Origin: an uncultured Blautia sp.
GTDB lineage: Bacteria; Bacillota; Clostridia; Lachnospirales; Lachnospiraceae
Direction: 5' to 3'
NCBI GenBank assembly: GCA_958367245.1
Contig: CATXEA010000008.1
Location: 1-64,000 of the forward strand
Length of the DNA stretch: 64,000 nt
Each line of letters starts with the position of its first letter. Position 1 is the stretch's first letter. This document shows, in pieces, positions 23,684 through 31,573 of this stretch. The notes under the pieces were generated by a model. The model did not search any database. It was given only the letters and a program-made list of their open reading frames with translations, and was not told the origin of the DNA. The translations under genes were made by a program, and so were the position numbers.

Positions 23684-25609
23684 TTAGATATCCAGTTCCG
23701 CATCTTCCGCATGTTCATAAATAAACGCCTTACGGGGCGGTACGTCGCTTCCCATAAGAATCTCTGTCACACTGGAGGCAAGACGGGCATCCTCGATTTC
23801 CACCCTTTTCATCATTCTTGTTTCCGGATTCAGAGTAGTCTCCCATAGCTGGTCGGCATCCATCTCTCCAAGACCTTTGTATCTTTGCAGAGTAAAGGAG
23901 CCCGGCTTATGGGTACGTCTGTATTTCTCCAGAGCCTTGTCGTCGTACAGATACTCTTCCTCTCCTTTTTTCGGCATTACCTTGTAGAGAGGCGGCATTG
24001 CAATGTAAACGTGTCCCTCATAAATCAGTTCCGGCATAAAGCGGTAAAACAGAGTCAGAAGAAGGGTGGATATATGAGCGCCGTCCACATCGGCATCTGC
24101 CATAATCACAATCTTGTCATATCTAAGCTTGCTGATATCAAAGTCATTGCCATATCCTTCCGAAAAGCCGCAGCCAAAGGCATTAATCATTGTTTTTATC
24201 TCTGCATTTGCAAGAACCTTATCAATGGTTGCTTTCTCTACATTGAGAATTTTGCCTCGAATGGGAAGAATCGCCTGATAGTTGCGGTCTCTGGCAGTTT
24301 TCGCCGAGCCTCCGGCTGAATCTCCCTCTACAATAAAGATTTCGCAAAGAGACGGGTCTTTTTTCTCACAGTTTGCAAGCTTGCCATTGGAATCAAAGGA
24401 ATATTTCTGCTTGGTGAGAAGATTTGTTTTTGCCCTCTCTTCGGTTTTACGGATTTTGGCTGCTTTTTCCGCACAGGAAAGAATGGCCTTTAAGGTTTCC
24501 AGATTCCTGTCAAAGAAAAGCACCATCTGTTCTCCGAGAACCTTGCCTGTAGCGCGAGATGCGTCCTGATTGTCAAGCTTGGTCTTGGTCTGTCCCTCAA
24601 ATCTTGGAGCCGGATGTTTAATGGAGACAACTGCCGTCATTCCGTTTCGGATATCTGCTCCTGTGAAGTTGGCGTCCTTCTCTTTCAGAACACCGATTTC
24701 ACGGGCATAAGTATTCATAACTGTAGTAAAGGTGGTCTTAAATCCGGTAAGATGAGTTCCGCCTTCTGAATTGTAAATGTTGTTGCAGAATCCCAGGACG
24801 TTTTCCCTGAATTCATTTGTAAACTGAAAGGCAATTTCCACCTGAATGCCTTCAGACTCTCCTTTTATATACACAGGCTCATGGAGAACCTCTGTATTAT
24901 GATTTAAGTCCTTGAGAAATCCTATGATTCCCTCCGGTTCATGGTAGGTGATATCCTCCACCGTCTCTCCTCTCCTGTCCTCAAAACGGATAGACAGCTC
25001 CGGATTCAGGTAAGCTGTCTCATGGAGACGGCTTTTTACCTCTGTAGCAGAAAATCTGGTCTTCTCAAAAATCTCAGGATCCGGAAGAAAATTGATACAG
25101 GTTCCTGTTTCTCTTGTTTTCTTTATCTTAGGAAGAAGTCCATCCTCAAGCTCAAGAGCCGGAATTCCTCTCTCATAATAATCGTGGTGAACGTAACCGT
25201 CACGGCTGATTTTAATATCCAGATGAGTAGACAGGGCGTTTACAACAGAGGAGCCAACGCCATGAAGACCACCGCTTGTTTTATATGCAGAATTGTCAAA
25301 CTTTCCCCCTGCGTGAAGGGTGGTAAATACAAGTCTCTCTGCAGATACTCCTTTTTCGTGCATATCTACAGGAATTCCTCTTCCGTTATCTGTAACTGTA
25401 CAGGAACCATCCTTCTCCAGAATCACATGGATCAGGCTGCAGTATCCGGCAAGGTGTTCATCCACTGCGTTGTCTACAATTTCATAGATTAGATGATTCA
25501 GACCTTTTCTTGATACACTTCCGATATACATACCCGGACGCTTCCTTACCGCTTCCAGTCCTTCCAGAACAGAGATACTCCCTGCGTCATATGTGTCTTT
25601 CTTTGCCAT
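23684..25609 (-). CDS. parE: type IIA DNA topoisomerase subunit B (ParE/GyrB-like)
   Basis: The ATPase subunit partner of the preceding gene, 641 residues. GHKL ATP site: EIVDNAVDE, DNGRGIPVD and GGLHGVGSSVVNALS; transducer lysine in the QTKTKLDNQ loop. The TOPRIM domain has EGDSAGGSAKTARDR followed by PIRGKILNVEKA and DADVDGAHI, and the C-terminal tail is YKGLGEMDADQLWETT. The length is that of Gram-positive GyrB/ParE. It is first in a two-gene operon. Confidence 0.92.
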   Translation of the reverse strand: MAKKDTYDAGSISVLEGLEAVRKRPGMYIGSVSRKGLNHLIYEIVDNAVDEHLAGYCSLIHVILEKDGSCTVTDNGRGIPVDMHEKGVSAERLVFTTLHAGGKFDNSAYKTSGGLHGVGSSVVNALSTHLDIKISRDGYVHHDYYERGIPALELEDGLLPKIKKTRETGTCINFLPDPEIFEKTRFSATEVKSRLHETAYLNPELSIRFEDRRGETVEDITYHEPEGIIGFLKDLNHNTEVLHEPVYIKGESEGIQVEIAFQFTNEFRENVLGFCNNIYNSEGGTHLTGFKTTFTTVMNTYAREIGVLKEKDANFTGADIRNGMTAVVSIKHPAPRFEGQTKTKLDNQDASRATGKVLGEQMVLFFDRNLETLKAILSCAEKAAKIRKTEERAKTNLLTKQKYSFDSNGKLANCEKKDPSLCEIFIVEGDSAGGSAKTARDRNYQAILPIRGKILNVEKATIDKVLANAEIKTMINAFGCGFSEGYGNDFDISKLRYDKIVIMADADVDGAHISTLLLTLFYRFMPELIYEGHVYIAMPPLYKVMPKKGEEEYLYDDKALEKYRRTHKPGSFTLQRYKGLGEMDADQLWETTLNPETRMMKRVEIEDARLASSVTEILMGSDVPPRKAFIYEHAEDAELDI

Positions 25610-25851
25610 GACTGTTACTCTTTCCTTTCTCTAAAATTCTATTCTTCAAATCCACCTGCATCTTTTTGCAGGGGCACAATATTCTAAGACTACCAAACTC
25701 CCACTGTTTTTTCAAGTATAATTACGTGATTTTTATGATAGCACACTTTGCGCAAACAAACAAGTGTTCTTTTTGTTTTTCTATGATTCAGGTCTTAACT
25801 TTATTTGTTCAAAGCTTTTTTTAAATTTTTTTAATTTTTTTCAAAAAAAGC
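25610..25851. other. AT-rich divergent region between parE and the tRNA-Glu genes
   Basis: About 290 bases separate parE from the tRNAs, with no coding sequence seen. Near the tRNA side is a very T/A-rich stretch bounded by an 11-bp inverted repeat (AAGCTTTTTTT at 25812-25822 and AAAAAAAGCTT at about 25842-25852). It directly abuts the tRNA promoter and could act as an UP element. Confidence 0.5.
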
Positions 25852-25880
25852 TTGCATTTTTCCGGAAGCTGTTATATACT
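25852..25880 (+). promoter_or_regulatory. promoter of the tRNA-Glu pair
   Basis: TTGCAT - 17 bases - TATACT, ending 18 bases before the first tRNA, with A/T-rich upstream DNA. Confidence 0.75.
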
Positions 25881-25898
25881 AAGCAAGTCGGTTGACAA

Positions 25899-25970
25899 GG
25901 CCAGTTGGTCAAGGGGTTAAGACGCCGCCCTCTCACGGCGGAAACACGGGTTCGATTCCCGTACTGGCTG
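25899..25970 (+). tRNA. tRNA-Glu (anticodon CTC), copy 1
   Basis: A 72-base cloverleaf: acceptor GGCCAGT pairs with ACTGGCT (including G1-U72), the anticodon stem is CCGCC/GGCGG with loop CTCTCAC giving anticodon CTC, and the T-arm ACGGG/CCCGT has loop TTCGATT. The discriminator is G and no CCA is encoded. It reads GAG codons. Confidence 0.95.
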
Positions 25971-26007
25971 CTTTTTATCGACAACAATTTCATAGGCATA
26001 CAGCTAT

Positions 26008-26079
26008 GGCCAGTTGGTCAAGGGGTCAAGACGCCGCCCTCTCACGGCGGAAACACGGGTTCGATTCCCGTACTGGCTG
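26008..26079 (+). tRNA. tRNA-Glu (anticodon CTC), copy 2
   Basis: The sequence is identical to copy 1 except one D-loop base (GGGGTCAAG instead of GGGGTTAAG). It lies 37 bases downstream on the same transcript and is followed by a terminator. A tandem duplication with one substitution. Confidence 0.95.
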
Positions 26080-26083
26080 TTTG

Positions 26084-26120
26084 AAACTCGAAATTCCGAC
26101 GAATTTCGAGTTTTTCTTTT
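26084..26120 (+). terminator. terminator of the tRNA-Glu transcript
   Basis: A perfect 12-bp stem AAACTCGAAATT / AATTTCGAGTTT with loop CCGACG, followed by TTCTTTTTC. Confidence 0.9.
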
Positions 26121-26177
26121 TCTGACATCCCCGCCGGAGAATTTTCTCTCAGTCGGAGATTGTACTTCAAATGAGTA

Positions 26178-26240
26178 AAAAAAGTGTCTGTTTTTTCATA
26201 ACACCTCTCTTTGAGGTCCTATGAAACGCAGACACTTTTG
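26178..26240. terminator. long hairpin terminator after selD
   Basis: The outer stem AAAAGTGTCTG / CAGACACTTTT is extended inward by TTCATA/TATGAA and CCTC/GAGG. On the minus strand it ends in a U-run, closing the argH-asd-selD transcript; on the plus strand T-rich sequence also follows. Confidence 0.8.
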
Positions 26241-26266
26241 TTTTGATTTTTTATGACCTTCTTTTT

Positions 26267-27322
26267 TTATAGCTCAGTCTCTTTTTGCAGACGAATCAGA
26301 TAGTCCTCTCTTTTCTTTACTTCCCCAATCACCGCACAGGAGAAAGGCATCTTTTCCAGAGCCTTCATGGCTTCTTCTGCATCCTCTTTCCCTATGGAAA
26401 TTAAAAGTCCGCCTGAAGTCTGGGGATCATAGAGAACATCCTCCATCGGCATATCCGGAATTTCAGAAAAAACGCGTCCCTGTGTATATTCACGGTTCTT
26501 ATAAGCTCCTCCGGGAACCAGCCCCATAGAAGCATAGTCCAACGCTCCTCTGATCACCGGAATCTGTCCCGTATGAATATAAAAAGTCAGATTGCTTCCC
26601 TCTGCCATCTCCATAGCATGACCGATCAGCCCAAATCCGGTAATGTCTGTACAGCCATGAACATCAAGATGCTTCACTGCCTCACAGGCATATTTATTCA
26701 GGCAGCGCATCACCTCTACTGCTTCCTGTTCTTCCTCCGCAGATGCAAGCTCCGCTTTCACGGCAGTATTGATAATCCCGCTTCCCAAAGGCTTGGTGAG
26801 AATCAGCACATCCCCTTCTCTTGCTCCATCGTTTCTCCACATTTTCTGCGGATTTACAAAACCGGTCACACATAAACCGTATTTCGGCTCATCGTCCTGT
26901 ATGCTGTGTCCTCCGGCAAGGACTGCTCCCGCCTCCAAAACCTTATCTGCGCCTCCTGCAAGAATCTCCCCCAGAATATCCACAGAAAGACAGCCCGGAA
27001 AAGCCGCGATATTTAAAGCAATCTTCGGCTCCCCTCCCATAGCATACACATCACTCAATGCATTTGCCGCTGCAATCTGTCCAAAGGTATAAGGGTCATC
27101 TGCAATCGGGGTAAAGAAATCTACAGTCTGTATCAGGGCAAGCTCCTCTGATACTTTATAAACAGCCGCATCATCGGACGTATCGGTTCCTACTAATAAA
27201 TCAGGATCAAAAAATTTCGGCAGCTTACCCAAAACTTGGGCAAGGGTCCCAGGACCTATCTTCGCCGCTCATCCCGCAGTCTTCGCATATTGCGTAAGAC
27301 GGATTTTTTCATTTTCACTCAT
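26267..27322 (-). CDS. selD: selenide, water dikinase (selenophosphate synthetase), selenocysteine-containing
   Basis: Makes selenophosphate from selenide and ATP, the selenium donor for Sec-tRNA and other selenium uses. 351 residues when the in-frame TGA at codon 18 (27269-27271) is read as selenocysteine. The N-terminus then reads LTQYAKTAG-U-AAKIGPG, matching the catalytic LTQ....GC..K motif of SelD with U replacing Cys and the active-site Lys (K21) intact. Downstream: DPDLLVGTDTSDDAAVY, ANALSDVYAMGG, GGHSI and YDPQTSGGLL. GGAGG lies eight bases before the ATG. Without recoding only a headless protein missing the active site would be made. It follows asd by 44 bp. selA, selB and tRNA-Sec are not in the window. 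Confidence 0.95.
27239..27271 (-). promoter_or_regulatory. SECIS candidate in selD
   Basis: Immediately after the UGA the mRNA can pair GGC/GCC, AAG/CUU and GGUC/GACC around a CUGG apical loop, with small bulges on the 5' side. The apical stem begins 12 bases after UGA, about where bacterial SECIS elements recognised by SelB lie. Confidence 0.7.
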
Positions 27323-27366
27323 CGCCGCTGCCTCCTTTTTCGTGCCCCCATAAAAGTCAGACTGTC

Positions 27367-28452
27367 TTATTTCTTTGTAATATATCCCTTTGCTTTTAGT
27401 GTCTCTGCACAGAGAACTGCGCCGCCTGCTGCACCTCTGACTGTATTGTGGGAAAGCCCTACGAATTTCCAGTCATATACGTGATCTTCGCGGATACGTC
27501 CTACGGAAACACCCATTCCGTTCTCATAATTTACATCCTCTGTTACCTGCGGACGGTTATCCTCCTCAAGATACTGGATAAACTGCTTCGGCGCACTTGG
27601 AAGCTCCAGCTCCTGCGGAAGCCCTCTGAAATCTTTCAGCGCCTGAATAAGCTGTTCTTTCGTTGGTTTCTTGCGGAATTTAACAAATACAGCCGCTGTG
27701 TGTCCGTTTAATACAGGAACACGGATACACTGGCAGGTAATAACCGGTGATTCCGCAGGCACGATAACTCCGTCCTCAATCTTTCCCCAGATTCTCAAAG
27801 GCTCTTTCTCGCTCTTTTCTTCCTCACCGCCGATATACGGAATAATATTGTGTTCCATTTCCGGCCAGTCCTTAAAGGTCTTGCCTGCGCCGGAGATTGC
27901 CTGATATGTAGTTGCAACTACTTCATACGGTTCAAATTCCTTCCATGCTGTAAGAACAGGCGCATAACTCTGAATGGAGCAGTTTGGTTTTACAGCGATA
28001 AATCCGCGTGTCGTACCAAGTCTCTTCTTCTGGAACTCGATGACATCGAAATGCTCAGGATTGATTTCCGGCACAACCATCGGAACGTCCGGCGTCCATC
28101 TGTGCGCGCTGTTATTGGAAACAACAGGCGTCTCTGTTTTTGCATATTCTTCCTCAATAGCTTTAATCTCATCCTTGGACATATCTACTGCTGAAAAAAC
28201 AAAGTCTACAGTAGACGCTACTTTTTCAACCTCATTTACATTCATGACAACGATATTCTTTACTGCTTCAGGCATTGGAGTATCCATTTTCCAACGGCCG
28301 CCTACTGCTTCTTCGTATGTCTTGCCTGCGCTTCTTGGGCTGGCTGCAAGTGTCACAACCTCAAACCACGGATGATTTTCAAGAAGGGAAATAAATCTCT
28401 GTCCTACCATACCGGTAGCGCCTAAAATACCAACTCTCAGTTTTTCACTCAT
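27367..28452 (-). CDS. asd: aspartate-semialdehyde dehydrogenase
   Basis: Reduces aspartyl phosphate to aspartate semialdehyde for lysine/diaminopimelate, threonine and methionine synthesis. 361 residues with the NADP-binding GILGATGMVGQRF at the N-terminus, SNNSAHR, the catalytic cysteine in KPNCSIQSY and RVPVLNGHTAAVFVKF. The NCSIQ form and length fit the archaeal/fungal-like Asd subclass also found in Clostridia. It lies 30 bp after argH and upstream of selD; the grouping is not a pathway unit. Confidence 0.95.
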   Translation of the reverse strand: MSEKLRVGILGATGMVGQRFISLLENHPWFEVVTLAASPRSAGKTYEEAVGGRWKMDTPMPEAVKNIVVMNVNEVEKVASTVDFVFSAVDMSKDEIKAIEEEYAKTETPVVSNNSAHRWTPDVPMVVPEINPEHFDVIEFQKKRLGTTRGFIAVKPNCSIQSYAPVLTAWKEFEPYEVVATTYQAISGAGKTFKDWPEMEHNIIPYIGGEEEKSEKEPLRIWGKIEDGVIVPAESPVITCQCIRVPVLNGHTAAVFVKFRKKPTKEQLIQALKDFRGLPQELELPSAPKQFIQYLEEDNRPQVTEDVNYENGMGVSVGRIREDHVYDWKFVGLSHNTVRGAAGGAVLCAETLKAKGYITKK

Positions 28453-28482
28453 AATAAATGTCTCCTCATTATCTTAATTTTT

Positions 28483-29862
28483 TTAATTTTCTTCCAGATA
28501 TCTGCGGTTCTGCGCGATTACCTGTTCCATTACTTCCGGTCCGGGCGCGCCGATTGTCATACGCTTCTCCACACAGGTCTGCATACTGATGGCATCGTAA
28601 ATGTCCTCTTCAAATACAGGACTGATTTCTTTATACTCTTCCAGAGAAAGCTCATCAAGAGAAATTCCTTTGTCAATACAGGTAAGAACCAGTCTTCCTA
28701 CAATACCGTGGGCGTCGCGGAAAGGTACGCCGTGGTTTACAAGATAATCCGCCGCATCTGTCGCATTTGTAAAACCGTTTTTCGCACTTGCTTCCATATT
28801 ACGTTTGCGGAACTGCATAGTGGAAACCATCCCTGTAAAAAGAGCAAGACACCCCTTCACTGTGTCGATAGCGTCAAAGGTAAGTTCCTTATCTTCCTGC
28901 ATATCTTTGTTATAGGCAAGCGGAATTCCCTTCATAGTCGTGAGAATAGAAGTCAGCGCACCGTATACCCTGCCTGTTTTTCCCCTTACCAGCTCTGCAA
29001 TATCAGGATTCTTCTTCTGAGGCATAATACTGCTTCCTGTGCTGTACGCATCGTCGATTTCCACGAAACGGTACTCATTGGAATTCCACAGGATAATCTC
29101 CTCGGAAAAACGGCTCATATGCATCATAATCGTTGCAAATGCAGACAGAAGCTCAATCACATAATCTCTGTCTGAAACAGAATCCATACTGTTTCTGGTG
29201 GGACCGTCAAAGCCCAGAAGCTGCGCCGTATACTCTCTGTCAAGAGGATAAGTTGTTCCTGCAAGCGCTCCTGCTCCCAGAGGACATGTATTCATTCTCT
29301 TTCTGATGTCTGCAAGCCTGCTTCTGTCACGGACAAACATCTCGAAATATGCTCCTACGTGATGTGCCAGCGTTACAGGCTGCGCCTTCTGAAGATGGGT
29401 AAATCCGGGCATATAAGTATGGATATTCTCCTCCATAATCTTCTGCAAAGCCTCCAAAAGCTTCTTCAAAAGACCGTCTGTCTCATCAATCTCATCTCTT
29501 ACATACAGCTTCATATCAAGGGCAACCTGATCGTTCCGGCTTCTTCCTGTGTGAAGCTTCTTTCCGGCATCTCCGATTCTGTCAATCAGATTTGCCTCAA
29601 CAAAGCTGTGGATATCCTCATATTCGGAAGTAATTTCAAGCTTTCCGCTTCTCACATCCTCAAGGATTCCATCCAGCCCCTTCGTAATTTCTTCTTTTTC
29701 TGTCTCTGTCAGGATTCCCTGCTTCGCAAGCATTGCCACATGAGCCTTGCTCCCCCGGATATCCTGCTCATAAAATTTCTGGTCAAAAGAAATTGACGCA
29801 TTAAAATTATATACCAGTTTGTCCGTCTCCTTCGTGAAACGTCCTCCCCAAAGCTGTGCCAT
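28483..29862 (-). CDS. argH: argininosuccinate lyase
   Basis: The last step of arginine synthesis, splitting argininosuccinate to arginine and fumarate. 459 residues. The fumarase/aspartase-superfamily signature GSSIMPQKKNPD is at about 280-291, with the upstream TGRSRNDQVALD and GFTHLQKAQPV blocks. The start at MAQLWGGRF is supported by GAGG nine bases upstream; an in-frame start five codons earlier is not. argG is not nearby. Probable first gene of argH-asd-selD. Confidence 0.96.
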   Translation of the reverse strand: MAQLWGGRFTKETDKLVYNFNASISFDQKFYEQDIRGSKAHVAMLAKQGILTETEKEEITKGLDGILEDVRSGKLEITSEYEDIHSFVEANLIDRIGDAGKKLHTGRSRNDQVALDMKLYVRDEIDETDGLLKKLLEALQKIMEENIHTYMPGFTHLQKAQPVTLAHHVGAYFEMFVRDRSRLADIRKRMNTCPLGAGALAGTTYPLDREYTAQLLGFDGPTRNSMDSVSDRDYVIELLSAFATIMMHMSRFSEEIILWNSNEYRFVEIDDAYSTGSSIMPQKKNPDIAELVRGKTGRVYGALTSILTTMKGIPLAYNKDMQEDKELTFDAIDTVKGCLALFTGMVSTMQFRKRNMEASAKNGFTNATDAADYLVNHGVPFRDAHGIVGRLVLTCIDKGISLDELSLEEYKEISPVFEEDIYDAISMQTCVEKRMTIGAPGPEVMEQVIAQNRRYLEEN

Positions 29863-29996
29863 ATCTTCATTCCTCACTTTTATTCTTAATCTGCAGCCAT
29901 CAGACGGAAAATCCCGCTCCCGATAGCCGCTATCGCTTTAATCTTTTGCACTTTCAAGTGATAGAGTACCACACTTCATTTCAAAATGCAAATCTT

Positions 29997-30626
29997 TTAT
30001 TCTTTTTCTCTCTCCATAGCCTCTCTTTTAGAGAATACGCAGCCGCAGTAATTCTGTCTGTATAACCCATGTTCATGGGATAATTCGATGGAACGCTTAT
30101 ATCCGTTCTTTTTCTTAAAATCGGACGGCAAATGGGAAACTTCGTAAATCTCTCCCAGCTCTTCTCCGATTTCATTTAATTTCCCTGCATTTTTAAGAGG
30201 ACTGATTGTCAGAGTGGTGGTAAAATAGTCATAGCCGCCTTCTTTTGCAAGTCTTGCCGCTTCCTCCATACGAAGGCGGTAACACCGAAAGCATCTCTCT
30301 CCGCCTTCCGGCGCATCCTCCAGCCCTTTTGCCATATCAAAAAATTCCTTCGGCTCGTATCTGCCCTCCACAAATTCCACAGGATGAACAAACTCCATCT
30401 CCTCAATCAAACGGCGGATTTCTTCCACTCTGTGCTCATATTCTTCTTTCGGAGAAATATTTGGATTATAATAAAATACAGTTATTGAAAAATAATTCGA
30501 AAGATATTCCAGTACATAGCTGCTGCAGGGCGCGCAGCAGCTATGAAGAAAGAGTCTCGGAACTTTATTAAGCTTCCGGTTCTCTTCTATGATTTTTTCC
30601 AGTTCTTTTTGATAATTTCTGTTCAC
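29997..30626 (-). CDS. queH: epoxyqueuosine reductase QueH
   Basis: Reduces epoxyqueuosine to queuosine in tRNA, the last step of queuosine synthesis, as the non-orthologous replacement of QueG. 209 residues with the diagnostic cysteines: HSCCAPCSS near 28-36, GGERCFRCYRLR near 107-118 and YCGC near 192-195, expected to bind an Fe-S cluster and a second metal. The start is GTG with a ggaga site. It overlaps the psd 3' end by 59 bases. It connects with the queuosine salvage pair at 45-46 kb. Confidence 0.93.
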   Translation of the reverse strand: MNRNYQKELEKIIEENRKLNKVPRLFLHSCCAPCSSYVLEYLSNYFSITVFYYNPNISPKEEYEHRVEEIRRLIEEMEFVHPVEFVEGRYEPKEFFDMAKGLEDAPEGGERCFRCYRLRMEEAARLAKEGGYDYFTTTLTISPLKNAGKLNEIGEELGEIYEVSHLPSDFKKKNGYKRSIELSHEHGLYRQNYCGCVFSKREAMEREKE

Positions 30627-31479
30627 CGATACGTTCTCCCATTCTCACAATCGTTTCATAGTCGTTCTCAGAGTTTTCTATCAAATCGTAATCCAGCCGT
30701 ACCTTTCCATGCTGAAGGAGCATTATAACAGTGGAACCGCCGAATTCGAAATACCCTTTTTCCTCTCCCTTTTTCACAGGACCGGAACCTTTTTTGTGAT
30801 TGGTTATCTTCCCTACCATCATGGCTCCTACTTCCATCATCAGAATCGTACCGAATTTTTCTGTTTTTAAAAGTGTATATTCTCTTGCATTTTCTTTATA
30901 AATTGGCAATGCATCGTTTGCCGCAGGATTAACCGTATGAAATACGCCCGGAAGCACCACATTTTTTGACTTTTCCCCATCTGCAACATAGCAGTACCGA
31001 TGGTAATCGTCCACAGTGAGTCTCAGAATCAGCGCATAACCGCCGAGATATTTCCGGGCAAGCTTCTTATTTCTCAAAAGCTGCTCTACCGTATATTCCG
31101 TGTCCTTAATATAAAAACGGGAATCAGCCGCAATCCTGCATACAGTAACTTTTCCGTCGCAGGGGCTTATAAGAACCTTATCCCCTTCTGCAACAGGACG
31201 TTCCTGAGGCTTAATCTTCCTTGTAAAAAAATCATTATAAGACGTAAATTCCTGCTTCTGATAGAGCGACAGATCAATACGGTTCCGTTTCACAAAACCC
31301 GGCACCAGCTTCGCAGATATTCCGGTATTCAGAAAGAGTCCTGCCGCTTTTGACACAAAGGGTCTGACAAGAAGCTTCAGACACAGCCTTCCGCCCCGGT
31401 CATTGTACAGATGCTTTAAAAGCTTATCCTGTCCGTTTTCTTCAATGGTGATGTTGCCTTTTCTGTCAATATACTTCAT
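30568..31479 (-). CDS. psd: phosphatidylserine decarboxylase proenzyme
   Basis: A membrane-associated pyruvoyl enzyme converting phosphatidylserine to phosphatidylethanolamine. 303 residues. The conserved DDYHRYCYV, FHTVNPA and GAMMVGKI blocks are present. The self-cleavage site is in EFGGSTVIML, where the serine becomes the pyruvoyl group. It belongs to the clostridial PSD type. The C-terminal 15 basic residues extend past the normal family end and overlap queH. The partner pssA is 9 kb upstream on the same strand, with the tetrapyrrole locus in between. Confidence 0.93.
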   Translation of the reverse strand: MKYIDRKGNITIEENGQDKLLKHLYNDRGGRLCLKLLVRPFVSKAAGLFLNTGISAKLVPGFVKRNRIDLSLYQKQEFTSYNDFFTRKIKPQERPVAEGDKVLISPCDGKVTVCRIAADSRFYIKDTEYTVEQLLRNKKLARKYLGGYALILRLTVDDYHRYCYVADGEKSKNVVLPGVFHTVNPAANDALPIYKENAREYTLLKTEKFGTILMMEVGAMMVGKITNHKKGSGPVKKGEEKGYFEFGGSTVIMLLQHGKVRLDYDLIENSENDYETIVRMGERIGEQKLSKRTGKNHRREPEA

Positions 31480-31508
31480 TTGTGCACCGCCTTTATAACA
31501 AAATAGGT

Positions 31509-31569
31509 AAAAAAAGGTTCGTAACCGTTCCCCTGGGTCTGCCCCGTAAAATCTGAAACAGTTACGAAC
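31509..31569 (-). terminator. terminator of the cobI-to-FecE operon
   Basis: Inverted arms GTTCGTAAC and GTTACGAAC around a 35-base loop are followed on the minus strand by CCTTTTTTTACC. It closes the seven-gene transport operon before psd. Confidence 0.65.
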
Positions 31570-31573
31570 TATT

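Noticed and set aside
21422..25609. Quinolone-resistance mutations in the topoisomerase genes
   Set aside because: The key positions read Ser and Glu, the susceptible-type residues for Gram-positive enzymes; no resistance substitution was seen.
25899..26079. Tandem repeat as possible CRISPR or attachment site
   Set aside because: The repeated units fold as two tRNA-Glu genes; no integrase or spacer structure nearby.
27236..27484. Plus-strand ORF over the selD start
   Set aside because: It lies across the selD 5' end and asd 3' end in antisense and has no family features; it is a shadow frame. The true signal on this stretch is the UGA-containing selD start.
31509..31569. Second preQ1-type aptamer suggested by a GTTCGTAAC match
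   Set aside because: The nine-base match to the aptamer loop is part of a terminator stem here; no closing stem or A-rich tail follows and no queuosine gene is downstream in that direction.
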